Of a stretch of DNA of 64,000 nucleotides, positions 52,089-60,969 are shown piece after piece. How positions within the stretch are numbered: the stretch's first letter is position 1; each line of letters starts with the position of its first letter. Source of the DNA: Psychrobacter sp. APC 3426 (lineage in GTDB: Bacteria; Pseudomonadota; Gammaproteobacteria; Pseudomonadales; Moraxellaceae); the NCBI RefSeq assembly GCF_030408035.1, contig NZ_JASDCF010000005.1:62001-126000 (forward strand), read 5' to 3'. The translations under genes were made by a program, and so were the position numbers. The notes beneath the pieces are model-generated. The model saw only the letters and a program-made list of their open reading frames with translations, made no database searches and was not told where the DNA came from.

Positions 52089-53390
52089 ATGAGTCAATCG
52101 AATACCACTGATGTTACCGCATATATGCAATCTGTCGGCAAGCAAGCACGGGCGGCTTCTCGTGCCCTCGCTGCTGCGAATACTGGCGACAAAAACCAAG
52201 CGCTTATGGCGATTCATGACGTACTACTGAGTGCCAAGCAAGACATATTGGCCGCCAACAAAATAGACATGGACAATGGTCAAAAGAACGACTTGGACGC
52301 AGCGCTGCTTGACCGTCTAGAACTAAATGATGCGCGCTTCGACGGTATGCTCCAAGGTCTAAAAGACGTAGCAGCATTGCCTGATCCTATCGGTGAAGTG
52401 ACGGATATGACGTATCAGCCATCAGGGATTCATTTGGGCAAAATGCGTGTACCACTCGGCGTGGTCGGTATGATTTATGAGTCGCGTCCTAACGTAACCC
52501 TAGAGGCCGCCTCACTGGCCCTAAAATCAGGTAACGCTATTATTTTACGCGGTGGCTCTGAAGCCTTTGAGTCTAACCAAGCGATTGCCAAATGTATCTT
52601 AGAAGGACTACAAAAAGTCGGTCTGTCTGAGCATAGCGTACAAGTATTACAAACGACTGATCGTGCGGCTGTCGGTGAGCTGATTACGATGACTGAGTAT
52701 GTCGATGTTATCGTGCCACGCGGCGGTAAAGGTTTGATTGCGCGTATCAGTAACGATGCCAAAGTGCCAGTCATCAAGCATCTAGATGGTAACTGTCATA
52801 CCTTTATCGACAGTGATGCCGATGCCGAAACAGCGATTAAAGTCAGCGTCAATGCTAAGACCCATCGCTACGGGACTTGTAATACCATGGAGACACTATT
52901 GGTCGATGAATCAGTCGCCAATGAGCTGTTGCCAAAAATTGCTGAAGCCATCGTCGCTGCTGATGATGCAATGCAACTGCGCCTTGATGATAAGTCACAA
53001 GCCATCTTAAATGACAATGCTAAGCTTGCCGGTCACCTGTCTGCGGCAACTGCTGAGGACTGGGATACTGAATACCTAGCGCCTATCTTAGCGATTAAAG
53101 TACTATCAGGTATCGACGAGGCGATTGAACATATCAATACCCATGGCAGCCATCATACCGACGTTATCATTACCGATAACTATACAAAGTCGCAGCGCTT
53201 TATCCGTGAAGTTGACTCAGCCAGCGTGATGATTAACGCGTCTAGCCGTTTTGCTGATGGTTTTGAATATGGCTTAGGTGCTGAGATTGGTATCTCAACT
53301 GATAAAATTCATGCTCGTGGCCCTGTTGGGCTCGAAGGCCTGACCTCACAGAAATGGATTGTATATGGTCATGGCGAGACACGTGCCTAA
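52089..53390 (+). CDS. proA: Gamma-glutamyl phosphate reductase (glutamate-5-semialdehyde dehydrogenase)
   Basis: Second step of proline synthesis, reducing gamma-glutamyl phosphate with NADPH. The 433-residue protein belongs to the aldehyde dehydrogenase superfamily. Visible motifs are [20 protein letters not shown] (about residues 124-143), [20 protein letters not shown] and the catalytic cysteine in [11 protein letters not shown]. Length is normal. AAGGAAAATAATTT precedes the ATG. proB is not in the window. A strong terminator follows 97 bases after the stop. Confidence 0.96.
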   Translation: MSQSNTTDVTAYMQSVGKQARAASRALAAANTGDKNQALMAIHDVLLSAKQDILAANKIDMDNGQKNDLDAALLDRLELNDARFDGMLQGLKDVAALPDPIGEVTDMTYQPSGIHLGKMRVPLGVVGMIYESRPNVTLEAASLALKSGNAIILRGGSEAFESNQAIAKCILEGLQKVGLSEHSVQVLQTTDRAAVGELITMTEYVDVIVPRGGKGLIARISNDAKVPVIKHLDGNCHTFIDSDADAETAIKVSVNAKTHRYGTCNTMETLLVDESVANELLPKIAEAIVAADDAMQLRLDDKSQAILNDNAKLAGHLSAATAEDWDTEYLAPILAIKVLSGIDEAIEHINTHGSHHTDVIITDNYTKSQRFIREVDSASVMINASSRFADGFEYGLGAEIGISTDKIHARGPVGLEGLTSQKWIVYGHGETRA

Positions 53391-53480
53391 ATGACTTAAT
53401 ATGAGTGACTGAATAATAGTTATTGGACGCTTATTAGGTACTAACCTATCATCTAGTGTCTAAATTCACGTATAATCCCC

Positions 53481-53516
53481 AAAAAAACGCCAGCTAAATT
53501 GCTGGCGTTTTTTTAT
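53481..53516 (+). terminator. Rho-independent terminator of proA
   Basis: CGCCAGC/GCTGGCG (53488-53494 with 53501-53507) with loop TAAATT and seven T. A-run on the left makes it possibly bidirectional. Confidence 0.9.
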
Positions 53517-53594
53517 TAGAGATAAATATGTTATATATGCGCTATGACAATTGGTTAGCATAAGAACAATAATTATGTAGAGGATGATGCACTC

Positions 53595-54371
53595 ATGCAA
53601 AGTGGCGAAATCAAGCACTGGAATACAGAAAAAGGCTATGGCTTCATTGACGTGGACAATCAAAATGAAGACGTGTTTTTTCATATCAGTACAGCACGCT
53701 TACCGCAGCCTATTACCGAAGGTCAACGGGTCTATTTCAATAGCGAACGTAATGATAAAAACCAATTGCGCGCCACTGAAGTCACACCATTCTCTCTAGG
53801 TATCGAAGAAAACTCAGGCTCAGAGCGAGCTAAGCAAACATCAAATCCCATTAACCAAAACAATCACTCTCGTCACACTCAGAATAACCGTGGCTATAAT
53901 AATAGCCCACCGCGCAGCAACCAAAACAAGAGAAGCTTGCGCTCTACTCTATTTAGTTTCATTGCGCTTATCGCTGTTGCGGTATATTTCTTTGGCGATT
54001 TACAGTCTGAGTTTTTGAGCGATAGCATTGACTCATCTTCCTCACACTCTAGGTCACAAACCACCTCCGAGGTCAGTCAATCAAATTCGCGCAGTAGCAA
54101 CATCACTGGTGATGCACAAGTAGACCATACGATTGCGCTCATTCAACAAGGCGGTCCTTTTCCTTACCCTCATAAAGACGGCACGACTTTTTATAATCGT
54201 GAAGGCAGGTTACCAACAGCGTCACAAGGCTACTATCGTGAGTACACCGTACCCACGCCTGGCGTGTCTCACCGCGGTGCCAGGCGTATCGTCACAGGTG
54301 GCAATCCGCCTACCGTCTATTATTTGACCGTCGACCACTACGATAGTTTTCGCAAACTAGAGGTAAAATAA
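53595..54371 (+). CDS. Membrane-anchored fusion: cold-shock domain - TM - RNase Sa/barnase-type ribonuclease
   Basis: A 258-residue three-part protein. Residues 1-66 form a CspA-type cold-shock domain with RNP1 KGYGFI (13-18) and RNP2 VFFHIS (27-32). A polar Asn/Arg/Ser-rich linker follows, with a basic patch (NKRSLR) before one membrane segment (about 117-133). After a Ser-rich linker, residues 175-253 match microbial guanyl ribonucleases such as RNase Sa: QQGGPFPYPHKDGTTF, then YYREYTV with Glu216, HRGARRI with Arg227 and Arg230/231, and DHYDSF with His248. These are the Glu, Arg and His needed for catalysis. The positive-inside rule puts the RNase in the periplasm. AGAGG lies 10 bases before the ATG. 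The barstar-like gene starts 1 base after the stop. Confidence 0.88.
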   Translation: MQSGEIKHWNTEKGYGFIDVDNQNEDVFFHISTARLPQPITEGQRVYFNSERNDKNQLRATEVTPFSLGIEENSGSERAKQTSNPINQNNHSRHTQNNRGYNNSPPRSNQNKRSLRSTLFSFIALIAVAVYFFGDLQSEFLSDSIDSSSSHSRSQTTSEVSQSNSRSSNITGDAQVDHTIALIQQGGPFPYPHKDGTTFYNREGRLPTASQGYYREYTVPTPGVSHRGARRIVTGGNPPTVYYLTVDHYDSFRKLEVK

Positions 54372-54372
54372 T

Positions 54373-54735
54373 ATGAGCCAAGCCATTTATTATATCCACC
54401 AAGACAGCCCTGATTTTGATAACAGCATTCCTAACCAAGCTATCGAGGTACCCGTTCATGAGGTACTTGATAAGAGCGCACTGCTGACAAACTTGGCGAC
54501 AGCCTGTGATTTTCCTGAGTACTTTTCGCACAATTGGGACAGCGCATGGGACTGCCTGACAGATAGCGAAGTCACCCAGTTAACCATGGACTTAACAGCA
54601 GTAAAAAACATAAATACTGAAGACTTCAATATGTTTAAAAGCATCATTGAGGATGCCTATAAAACGTTTGGCAAGCCGCAACTGTGGGTCATTGTACCGC
54701 ACATAGATGACGCCCAGACCACACTTAGCCACTAA
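54373..54735 (+). CDS. Barstar-family ribonuclease inhibitor
   Basis: A 120-residue cytoplasmic protein matching the barstar family: CDFPEYFSHNWDSAWDCLTD (residues 45-64) aligns with the barnase-binding helix of barstar, keeping the two contact aspartates (Asp56 and Asp60, equivalent to barstar Asp35 and Asp39). It should inhibit the RNase domain of the upstream protein and protect the producing cell. Its ATG lies 1 base after the RNase stop, with its Shine-Dalgarno (AGAGG) inside the RNase gene, so translation is probably coupled. The C-terminal 15 residues extend past barstar. Confidence 0.9.
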   Translation: MSQAIYYIHQDSPDFDNSIPNQAIEVPVHEVLDKSALLTNLATACDFPEYFSHNWDSAWDCLTDSEVTQLTMDLTAVKNINTEDFNMFKSIIEDAYKTFGKPQLWVIVPHIDDAQTTLSH

Positions 54736-54746
54736 TCATCACAAAG

Positions 54747-54799
54747 CCTGAATTCGAGATAAAGCCATATTTATCCCGAATTCAGGTTAATTTATTTTT
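54747..54799 (+). terminator. Rho-independent terminator of the RNase-barstar pair
   Basis: CCTGAATTCG/CGAATTCAGG (54747-54756 with 54777-54786), extended inside by GATAAA/TTTATC, then TTAATTTATTTTT. It separates the pair from gltS. Confidence 0.8.
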
Positions 54800-54816
54800 A
54801 GAGAAAGGATTAACGT

Positions 54817-56091
54817 ATGGAAATTACCTTAAACGGTTATTACACGCTGATATTAGCCACTTTGGTGCTATTACTTGGACGATTTTTGGTTAAGAGAATT
54901 AAATTCTTAGAAGATTTTAATATCCCAGAACCGGTGGCCGGTGGCTTAGTTGCGGCAATCGTGGTCTATATTTTAAATATCGTTTGGGGATATACCTTTA
55001 ACTTTCATCAAGGATTGCAGACCGCCACCATGCTGATGTTCTTTGCCTCTATTGGTTTGAGTGCTGATTTCAGCAGACTAAAAGCAGGTGGTACGCCGTT
55101 ATTAATTTTTACCATCGTGGTGTCGTTATTCATTGTGCTACAAGACATCGTTGGTGTCGCCATGGCAAGTGCGTTGGGACTAGACCCACTGCTCGGACTG
55201 GTGACAGGCTCTATCGCTCTCACGGGTGGGCATGGCACGGCAGGCGCTTGGGGCATCACCTTAGAAGAAGATTATGGCGTGGTTGGCGCGACAACCCTAG
55301 GTATCGCAGTGGCCACTTATGGTTTAGTGGCGGGCGGTATCGTCGGCGGTCCTGTTGCGCGTCGCTTAATTCAAGGTCTTGGGCTAAAACCCACACCTGA
55401 AAACCCCAACCCTAGTGACATCGAAAAAGTCGCTGGCGCACAGTCGCTCTACAGCACCAAACACGACGAAGACTCAGCGCATAGCAATAAAGAAATCTTT
55501 GAAAGACCTGATAGTATGCGTTTTATTACTGCCTCATCGACCATTGAGACATTGGCGCTATTCGCGGCTGCTTTGGCTTTTGCCGATGTGATGACACTCC
55601 TTGCCGCAGACACTTGGTTTGAGCTACCCACCTTCGTTTGGGCGCTGGCAGGCGGTGTCATCATTCGTAACGTGCTCACCACTGTCTTCAACTTCGATAT
55701 GTTTGACCGCTCTATCGATGTATTCGGCAACGCTTCTTTGAGTCTGTTTTTGGCCATGGCGCTACTGTCACTAAAGCTATGGCAGCTGACTGATTTGGCA
55801 GGCCCTGTATTGGTTATCTTGCTGGTACAGACGGTCATTATGATTATTTACGTTTACTTTGTTACCTTTAAAATAATGGGTAAAGACTATGATGCGGCTG
55901 TTTTATCAGCAGGTCATTGTGGTTTTGGTATGGGTGCGACGCCGACTGCGATTGCTAATATGCAAGCCGTGACTGACCGCTATCTGCCCTCGCCTAAGGC
56001 ATTTTTGATTGTGCCGATGGTCGGCGCTTTCTTTGTCGATATCGTCAACGCGACGGTATTGCAGATATTCACCAAGTTGCCGTTTATGTAA
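54817..56091 (+). CDS. gltS: Sodium/glutamate symporter GltS
   Basis: A 424-residue inner-membrane protein with about ten or more membrane segments in two inverted halves, each with a Gly-rich re-entrant motif: LTGGHGTAGAWG (about residues 133-144) and AGHCGFGMGATPTAIANM (about 366-383). It takes up glutamate with sodium. AGAAAGGA precedes the ATG at 54817. A charged loop (about residues 190-225) lies between the halves. Confidence 0.95.
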   Translation: MEITLNGYYTLILATLVLLLGRFLVKRIKFLEDFNIPEPVAGGLVAAIVVYILNIVWGYTFNFHQGLQTATMLMFFASIGLSADFSRLKAGGTPLLIFTIVVSLFIVLQDIVGVAMASALGLDPLLGLVTGSIALTGGHGTAGAWGITLEEDYGVVGATTLGIAVATYGLVAGGIVGGPVARRLIQGLGLKPTPENPNPSDIEKVAGAQSLYSTKHDEDSAHSNKEIFERPDSMRFITASSTIETLALFAAALAFADVMTLLAADTWFELPTFVWALAGGVIIRNVLTTVFNFDMFDRSIDVFGNASLSLFLAMALLSLKLWQLTDLAGPVLVILLVQTVIMIIYVYFVTFKIMGKDYDAAVLSAGHCGFGMGATPTAIANMQAVTDRYLPSPKAFLIVPMVGAFFVDIVNATVLQIFTKLPFM

Positions 56092-56120
56092 TTTGATAAC
56101 TGACCATTCAAATTAACCTG

Positions 56121-56159
56121 AATAAAGCTGGGATACGTTATCGTAATCCAGCTTTTTTT
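56121..56159 (+). terminator. Rho-independent terminator of gltS
   Basis: AAAGCTGGGAT (56124-56134) pairs with ATCCAGCTTT (56146-56155), followed by a run of T. Confidence 0.75.
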
Positions 56160-56232
56160 ATTGTCTATTGAGCCTTTCCATCCTGTCGCCAATGACCTAA
56201 TCTGTATGGTTACATAGTGCTGAGAGAACAAT

Positions 56233-56481
56233 ATGAGTCAAGACAAAATGATCAAGTTATCGAAAGAAGAGGAAGAGGTGCTGTTAGATAATTTGAGAGA
56301 TTATATGAATGAAGAGTTTGATTTGGACATCGGCAATTTGCCTGCCAAATTCTTATTTGATTTTATGGTAGATTTGATAGGTCCTACAATTTATAACCAA
56401 GCCATCGAAGATGCTGAACCTTGGCTATACGAGAGATTTATCAGTATATTAGAAGACAGCCATGCGCTAAAGAAAGATTAG
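56233..56481 (+). CDS. DUF2164-family protein
   Basis: An 82-residue acidic cytoplasmic protein. The pattern IKLSKEEEEVLLDNLRDYMN, followed by LPAKFLFDFMVDLIGPTIYNQAIEDA, is that of DUF2164. Function is unknown. GAGAGAACAAT precedes the ATG. It lies alone between gltS and a bidirectional terminator. Confidence 0.85.
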   Translation: MSQDKMIKLSKEEEEVLLDNLRDYMNEEFDLDIGNLPAKFLFDFMVDLIGPTIYNQAIEDAEPWLYERFISILEDSHALKKD

Positions 56482-56511
56482 TGCTTCCTCATTAGTGCGT
56501 CCTATTACTCA

Positions 56512-56547
56512 CAAAAAAACCGCCTAGCAAAAAAGCTAAGCGGTTTT
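56512..56547. terminator. Bidirectional terminator between the DUF2164 gene and glyA
   Basis: ACCGCCTAGC/GCTAAGCGGT (56520-56529 with 56535-56544... one mismatch), with A-run before and T-run after, so it serves both convergent genes. Confidence 0.85.
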
Positions 56548-56582
56548 TTTATCTCTAAATTATAAAACCAATGAATCAGAAA

Positions 56583-57839
56583 TTACTGATTTTTAGCATA
56601 AACAGGAAGCTCTTTACAGATAGCTTCAACTTTACCACGGACTTCAGCAGCGACCTTTTCATCGCCACGGCTATCTAATACGTCACAAATCCAACCTGCC
56701 AAATCACCAGCTTGCGCTTCGTTAAAACCGCGAGTAGTAATCGCTGGCGTACCGATACGGATACCAGAAGTCACAAATGGAGATTTTGGATCGTTTGGTA
56801 CGGCGTTTTTATTAACCGTAATGTGCGCATCGCCAAGCCATTTATCTGCTTCTTTACCGGTCATGTCTTGCTTGACTAGACTGATGAGCATGAGATGGTT
56901 TTCAGTACCGCCAGAGATGATTTCATAACCACGCTCTTGGATGACTTTTGCCATCGCTTGGGCGTTTTTAACCACTTGCTGCTGATAGGTTTTGAAGTTA
57001 TCTTCTAAGGCTTCTTTAAAGCAAACCGCTTTTGCCGCGATGACGTGCATCAACGGACCGCCTTGGTTACCTGGAAATACCGCAGAGTTTAACTTTTTAG
57101 CAAGCTTCTCATCACGAGCCAAAATCATACCTGAGCGTGGACCACGTAGGGTTTTGTGCGTTGTAGTCGTGACCACATCCGCAAATGGTACTGGACTTGG
57201 GTACACGCCACCAGCAATAAGGCCAGCCACGTGTGCCATATCTACCAGTAAATACGCGCCTACTTCGTCCGCGATTTCACGGAAACGCGCCCAATCGACC
57301 ACTTGTGAATATGCTGAAAAACCAGCGATAATCATTTTTGGCTTATGTTCTTTTGCCAAACGCTCAACTTCGTCATAATCGATAAGGCCAGTGCCTTCGA
57401 CCAAGCCATACTGTACGGCGTTGTAGTTCAGACCTGAGAAGTTAATGTGCGCGCCATGCGTCAAGTGACCACCAGCGTCTAGGCTCATGCCTAGTACCGT
57501 GTCATTGGCTTCAAGCAAGGCTAAAAATACCGCAGAGTTTGCTTGGCTACCCGAGTGTGGCTGGACGTTAACGTACTCAGCACCGAACAGCTCTTTTGCA
57601 CGATCAATAGCCAATTGCTCAACCACATCGACGTGCTCACAACCACCGTAATAGCGCTTACCTGGATAACCTTCAGCGTATTTGTTGGTAAGGTCAGTGC
57701 CTTGTGCTTCCATCACTGCTTGCGAGCAGTAGTTTTCAGAGGCAATAAGCTCGATGTGATTTTCTTGACGAACGCTTTCTGCGGCCATGGCTTCAGCAAG
57801 TACTGGATCAAACTCTTTGATAGAAATATCTTTAAACAT
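56583..57839 (-). CDS. glyA: Serine hydroxymethyltransferase
   Basis: Interconverts serine and glycine with tetrahydrofolate, the main source of one-carbon units. The 418-residue PLP enzyme shows [18 protein letters not shown] (about residues 54-71), the PLP-lysine motif [15 protein letters not shown] (about 222-236) and [20 protein letters not shown]. Length is normal. GGACATCACT precedes the ATG. No riboswitch or clear operator was seen in the 345-base upstream gap (57840-58184). Confidence 0.97.
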   Translation of the reverse strand: MFKDISIKEFDPVLAEAMAAESVRQENHIELIASENYCSQAVMEAQGTDLTNKYAEGYPGKRYYGGCEHVDVVEQLAIDRAKELFGAEYVNVQPHSGSQANSAVFLALLEANDTVLGMSLDAGGHLTHGAHINFSGLNYNAVQYGLVEGTGLIDYDEVERLAKEHKPKMIIAGFSAYSQVVDWARFREIADEVGAYLLVDMAHVAGLIAGGVYPSPVPFADVVTTTTHKTLRGPRSGMILARDEKLAKKLNSAVFPGNQGGPLMHVIAAKAVCFKEALEDNFKTYQQQVVKNAQAMAKVIQERGYEIISGGTENHLMLISLVKQDMTGKEADKWLGDAHITVNKNAVPNDPKSPFVTSGIRIGTPAITTRGFNEAQAGDLAGWICDVLDSRGDEKVAAEVRGKVEAICKELPVYAKNQ

Positions 57840-58040
57840 AGTGATGTCCTAGGTAGTGGCTATCGTTAATGGTAGTGTTTATGAAAAAGAAGCGAGTAGT
57901 AAAAGGAGGTAAAATAGGCAAGCAAAGGCAATTGGCCTTGTTATTAACTCGTTCATTATAGGCAATAAATTCGACATATAAATGCATCGATATCATCGCT
58001 AAAGATTAAGTGTAACATGAAAATTTGTACTGCGAGCGCA

Positions 58041-58066
58041 AAAAAACCTCACAGCAAGCTGAGCAA
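58041..58066 (-). terminator. Possible terminator of ubiC
   Basis: On the minus strand CTCAGC-TT-GCTGTGAG, an imperfect stem with a 2-base bulge, followed by GTTTTTTT. It lies about 120 bases beyond the ubiC stop. Confidence 0.45.
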
Positions 58067-58184
58067 TTTAAATGACGATATCACGCAGATAAATAGCCAA
58101 TAAAATAAAGTATTTACTGGCGGCTCACCCATACTGTTGAAACAATATTTTTATTAATATCCTAACTTATATAGTAACGCGTGC

Positions 58185-58679
58185 TCATTTTAAAAATGAA
58201 GCTAAAAACGTTTCGCTAATCAGTATTTTGCGCCCATACCAATCATACAGCGTCTGCCGCTGCCAGCCCTCTGCCGTTTTTTCGATAGAACGTTGATTGG
58301 GCAATGTGCGACTGCGCTTAAACAACACATATCCGATGGGCGTGCCTTTTAACTGTTGCAGACGACGGGCGCGCCCTTTGAGACTGGGTAACGGAAAGAT
58401 ACTCTGTGCCTCGACCCATGGTTGCTCATCATTACCATATAGCTGCGCCTCGCGTACCCATGCCAGCATCGGACGATTTAGCATAGCGCCTCGTACACCT
58501 AACTGTCGTTTTTGTGCCAATGACAATGAGCGATAACCTTCAAAGCTACGCTCGACACGTAGCGGCTGACCCGCCTTTACCTCAAGCATCGCGGTCAGAG
58601 AACCTTCAGCATTGAGCCATGGCAAGAGCTCAGTAGGAGCTGATAAATGGGCAAGACAAGACAATTGATTGTTGGACAT
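58185..58679 (-). CDS. ubiC: Chorismate pyruvate-lyase
   Basis: Converts chorismate to 4-hydroxybenzoate and pyruvate, the first committed step of ubiquinone synthesis. The 164-residue protein shows the UbiC pattern: PWLNAEGSLTAMLE (about residues 20-33), LAWVREAQLYGNDEQPWVEA (about 72-91) with the substrate Arg, and RRLQQLKGTPIGYVLF. Length is normal. ubiA, usually next to it, is not adjacent here. Confidence 0.88.
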   Translation of the reverse strand: MSNNQLSCLAHLSAPTELLPWLNAEGSLTAMLEVKAGQPLRVERSFEGYRSLSLAQKRQLGVRGAMLNRPMLAWVREAQLYGNDEQPWVEAQSIFPLPSLKGRARRLQQLKGTPIGYVLFKRSRTLPNQRSIEKTAEGWQRQTLYDWYGRKILISETFLASFLK

Positions 58680-58751
58680 AATTGACAGCTAATGTTGGAC
58701 ATATAGATAGAGGAAGGTTACAAATTCGCTATTACTGGGCACGTTAAGCCA

Positions 58752-58813
58752 ATCACTTATTAATATCACTTATTAATATCACTTATTAATATCACTTATT
58801 AATATCACTTATT
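58752..58813. repeat. 13-bp tandem repeat array
   Basis: ATCACTTATTAAT is present in four perfect copies (58752-58803), and a partial fifth runs to 58813. The partial copy contains the stop codon of the following minus-strand gene (58805-58807), so the array begins at its 3' end and extends downstream. Confidence 0.92.
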
Positions 58814-60202
58814 GGCATCAAACTGAGGCATATTATCGGCATTAAATGGTAGTGCGTCAAAGGCTTGCTGACGATACTGCGCCATATATAGTCGGTCTTT
58901 GCGACAGAAATCTGCAATCGCTGGCACAAAACGTGGGTCATAGATACGGTGCAGCGAGTGCGTCGTCGTTGGAATAAAACCACGCACCAGTTTATGCTCC
59001 CCTTGCGTACCTGGGTCAAAATACGTCAGACCTTGCTCGATAGCAAACTCAAGACCTTGATAATAGCACAGCTCAAAATGCAAGCTGTCATAGTCAGCAA
59101 GCGCGCCCCAATAACGACCATATAAGGTCGCATTATCATCAACATTGTCGCTATCCGGCTTATCGTATAAGAATAAACTACTGGCAATAATATCACCATT
59201 GGTATCAAGCGCTTGTGCGAGCATCAAGTGCGCAGGCATAGTAGTGGATAGTTTTTTAAAAAAATCTAGCGTTAAATAAGGCTGCTGCCCACGTACCGCA
59301 TAGGTCATCACATAGCAATGATAAAAGGCTTTCCAGTCCTCATCAGTAATCGCATTACCGCATTTACGCTGGCAACTGATGCCTTGCTCAGCGACCTTGC
59401 GACGCTCAGCACGGATAGTCTTGCGCTTTTTTGCTCTTAACGTCATTAAAAACGCATCAAAATCTGCAAATGGCTGAGCATCTTGTAGTAAGTCTTTATT
59501 TTGCCATAAAAACTGACAGCCTTGACGCTCAAGTATGGGCATATCAATAGCCATTGGCTCTAAGCCATGGTCTTGGGCGGCGAGCGCACGCTCTATATCG
59601 CTATCGGTAGGCATGGATGTAGTCGCCATATCAGTCAGCTCAGGCGTGACAAACAGCCCATGCCAACTAGACGCTCCTACTTGCTGGGCAACGTCATCGA
59701 CACCGGCAATGGCAGTTTTTATGATATCTGCATTCAAACTCTCGCCGGTCGCCAACCAAAAACGCTGACCGGTAATCGGTGTATAAGGCACACTGGTAAC
59801 CAGCCGTGGATAATAATCCATCCCGTAGCGCGCGTAGGCCTCCGCCCATGAATGGTCAAACACAAACTCACCGCGATGATGACCTTTTATAAAGACCGGT
59901 AACACCGCAACAGGCTGTTTTATCAATGCTTCTGCGCCAGTATTTTTGATATCTACAGAGCTAAAATCTGAAAAGCCACTACCCCCAAGGTAAGGGTTAC
60001 TGACATCTTCTTTTGAATGGTCTGTAACGCGATGTACCAAGATAAATATCGGTAACCAACCCGCCCGCTCACCAATCGCACCGGTATCTGCCAATGCGTG
60101 CCAAAAATCAAACGACATAAAAGGCGTATCAGGAGCTTGCCACTCTGCTTGACTCTGCCAACTGGTATCATTAATCAGTGCATACTGTAAACTCATACTC
60201 AT
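58805..60202 (-). CDS. FemAB-like GNAT acyltransferase (peptidogalycan biosynthesis-type, PF04339)
   Basis: A 465-residue cytoplasmic protein of the FemAB-like family with the GNAT fold. Characteristic stretches are MSFDFWHALADTGAIGERAGW near the start, RAKKRKTIRAERRKVAEQGI in the middle, and YFDPGTQGEHKLVRGFIPTT near the C-terminus. Its acceptor is unknown; related proteins were annotated as peptidoglycan-related without proof. I use the ATG at 60202; a GTG at 60208 and an ATG at 60196 are alternatives. Its stop codon lies within a 13-bp tandem repeat. Confidence 0.83.
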   Translation of the reverse strand: MSMSLQYALINDTSWQSQAEWQAPDTPFMSFDFWHALADTGAIGERAGWLPIFILVHRVTDHSKEDVSNPYLGGSGFSDFSSVDIKNTGAEALIKQPVAVLPVFIKGHHRGEFVFDHSWAEAYARYGMDYYPRLVTSVPYTPITGQRFWLATGESLNADIIKTAIAGVDDVAQQVGASSWHGLFVTPELTDMATTSMPTDSDIERALAAQDHGLEPMAIDMPILERQGCQFLWQNKDLLQDAQPFADFDAFLMTLRAKKRKTIRAERRKVAEQGISCQRKCGNAITDEDWKAFYHCYVMTYAVRGQQPYLTLDFFKKLSTTMPAHLMLAQALDTNGDIIASSLFLYDKPDSDNVDDNATLYGRYWGALADYDSLHFELCYYQGLEFAIEQGLTYFDPGTQGEHKLVRGFIPTTTHSLHRIYDPRFVPAIADFCRKDRLYMAQYRQQAFDALPFNADNMPQFDANK

Positions 60203-60315
60203 CGTCACTATAACCGCTCTATGTTTATCGATAATTTATCTGGTAATCAAACAGCCTAGCAAATTTTTGCCAGTTTGCTGTCACAATTTGCAAAAACTTA
60301 TCTACACTCAATAAA

Positions 60316-60345
60316 AAACCACCTACAGTAATATAGGTGGTTATT
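60316..60345 (-). terminator. Orphan terminator-like hairpin
   Basis: ACCACCTA/TAGGTGGT around a loop of 7-8 bases; on the minus strand TTTTTTA follows. No intact gene lies upstream of it, which suggests loss of a former gene. Confidence 0.65.
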
Positions 60346-60441
60346 TCTTATAATGATATTTATCTATGGTGCTTATCTACCATGTTGCTTTTGATAAAGA
60401 TCATTTCTATCTAATGCTTTTCATAATACTAATTTTTATAA

Positions 60442-60535
60442 CATGGCTGTCGTTTCACCCAGTCAAGCAAAGCGGTTGGCCAAATTGAGATAAATGCTGA
60501 AGAAATCGCAGTAATTCTAGGGAAAAGATGATATC
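60442..60535 (+). pseudogene. Possible IS110-family transposase fragment
   Basis: The plus strand encodes MAVVSPSQAKRLAKLR before a stop, and, after a shift of frame, INAEEIAVILGKR. Together these recall the IS110 pattern 'VAVVNPxQxxxxAKTDxxDAxxIA'. Only about 90 bases are visible and no ends were found. This is a weak match by eye. Confidence 0.35.
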
Positions 60536-60969
60536 AGAGCCGATGACTGGTAGAATAAGGCTGTTATTAGCTTAATATAAATCCAATACATAGGATATAA
60601 GCGAAAACAGTATACTTAGTTCATTATACGAGGTTGACAGTGTATGAGATTTGTAGTGGATTCACTATAACGCGCTGTCAGCAACTTGCGATTAGGCAGC
60701 TTTAGATAGATGGTTAATTCGCTGTTTTAAACTGCGTCTTAATGAAAATTAGTCAAAAAATTAGCTAACATGATTGTGCTGGCTAACCAACATAAAAGAA
60801 AGAAAATTTAAGTAGCCTCAACATTTCTAAGAGACTACATATGATGTACTTGATCTAACCATATCGTTGACTATTACATAGTATGATTTAGTCATAGTAT
60901 CACTCAACGATATTCAAAATTATATTTGAGCTTATTATTCACTACAGCCTATAGGAATATTCTACTAAT

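Noticed and set aside
58752..58813. CRISPR-like array
   Set aside because: The units are directly adjacent with no spacers and are only 13 bases long, so this is a simple tandem repeat; no cas genes are present.
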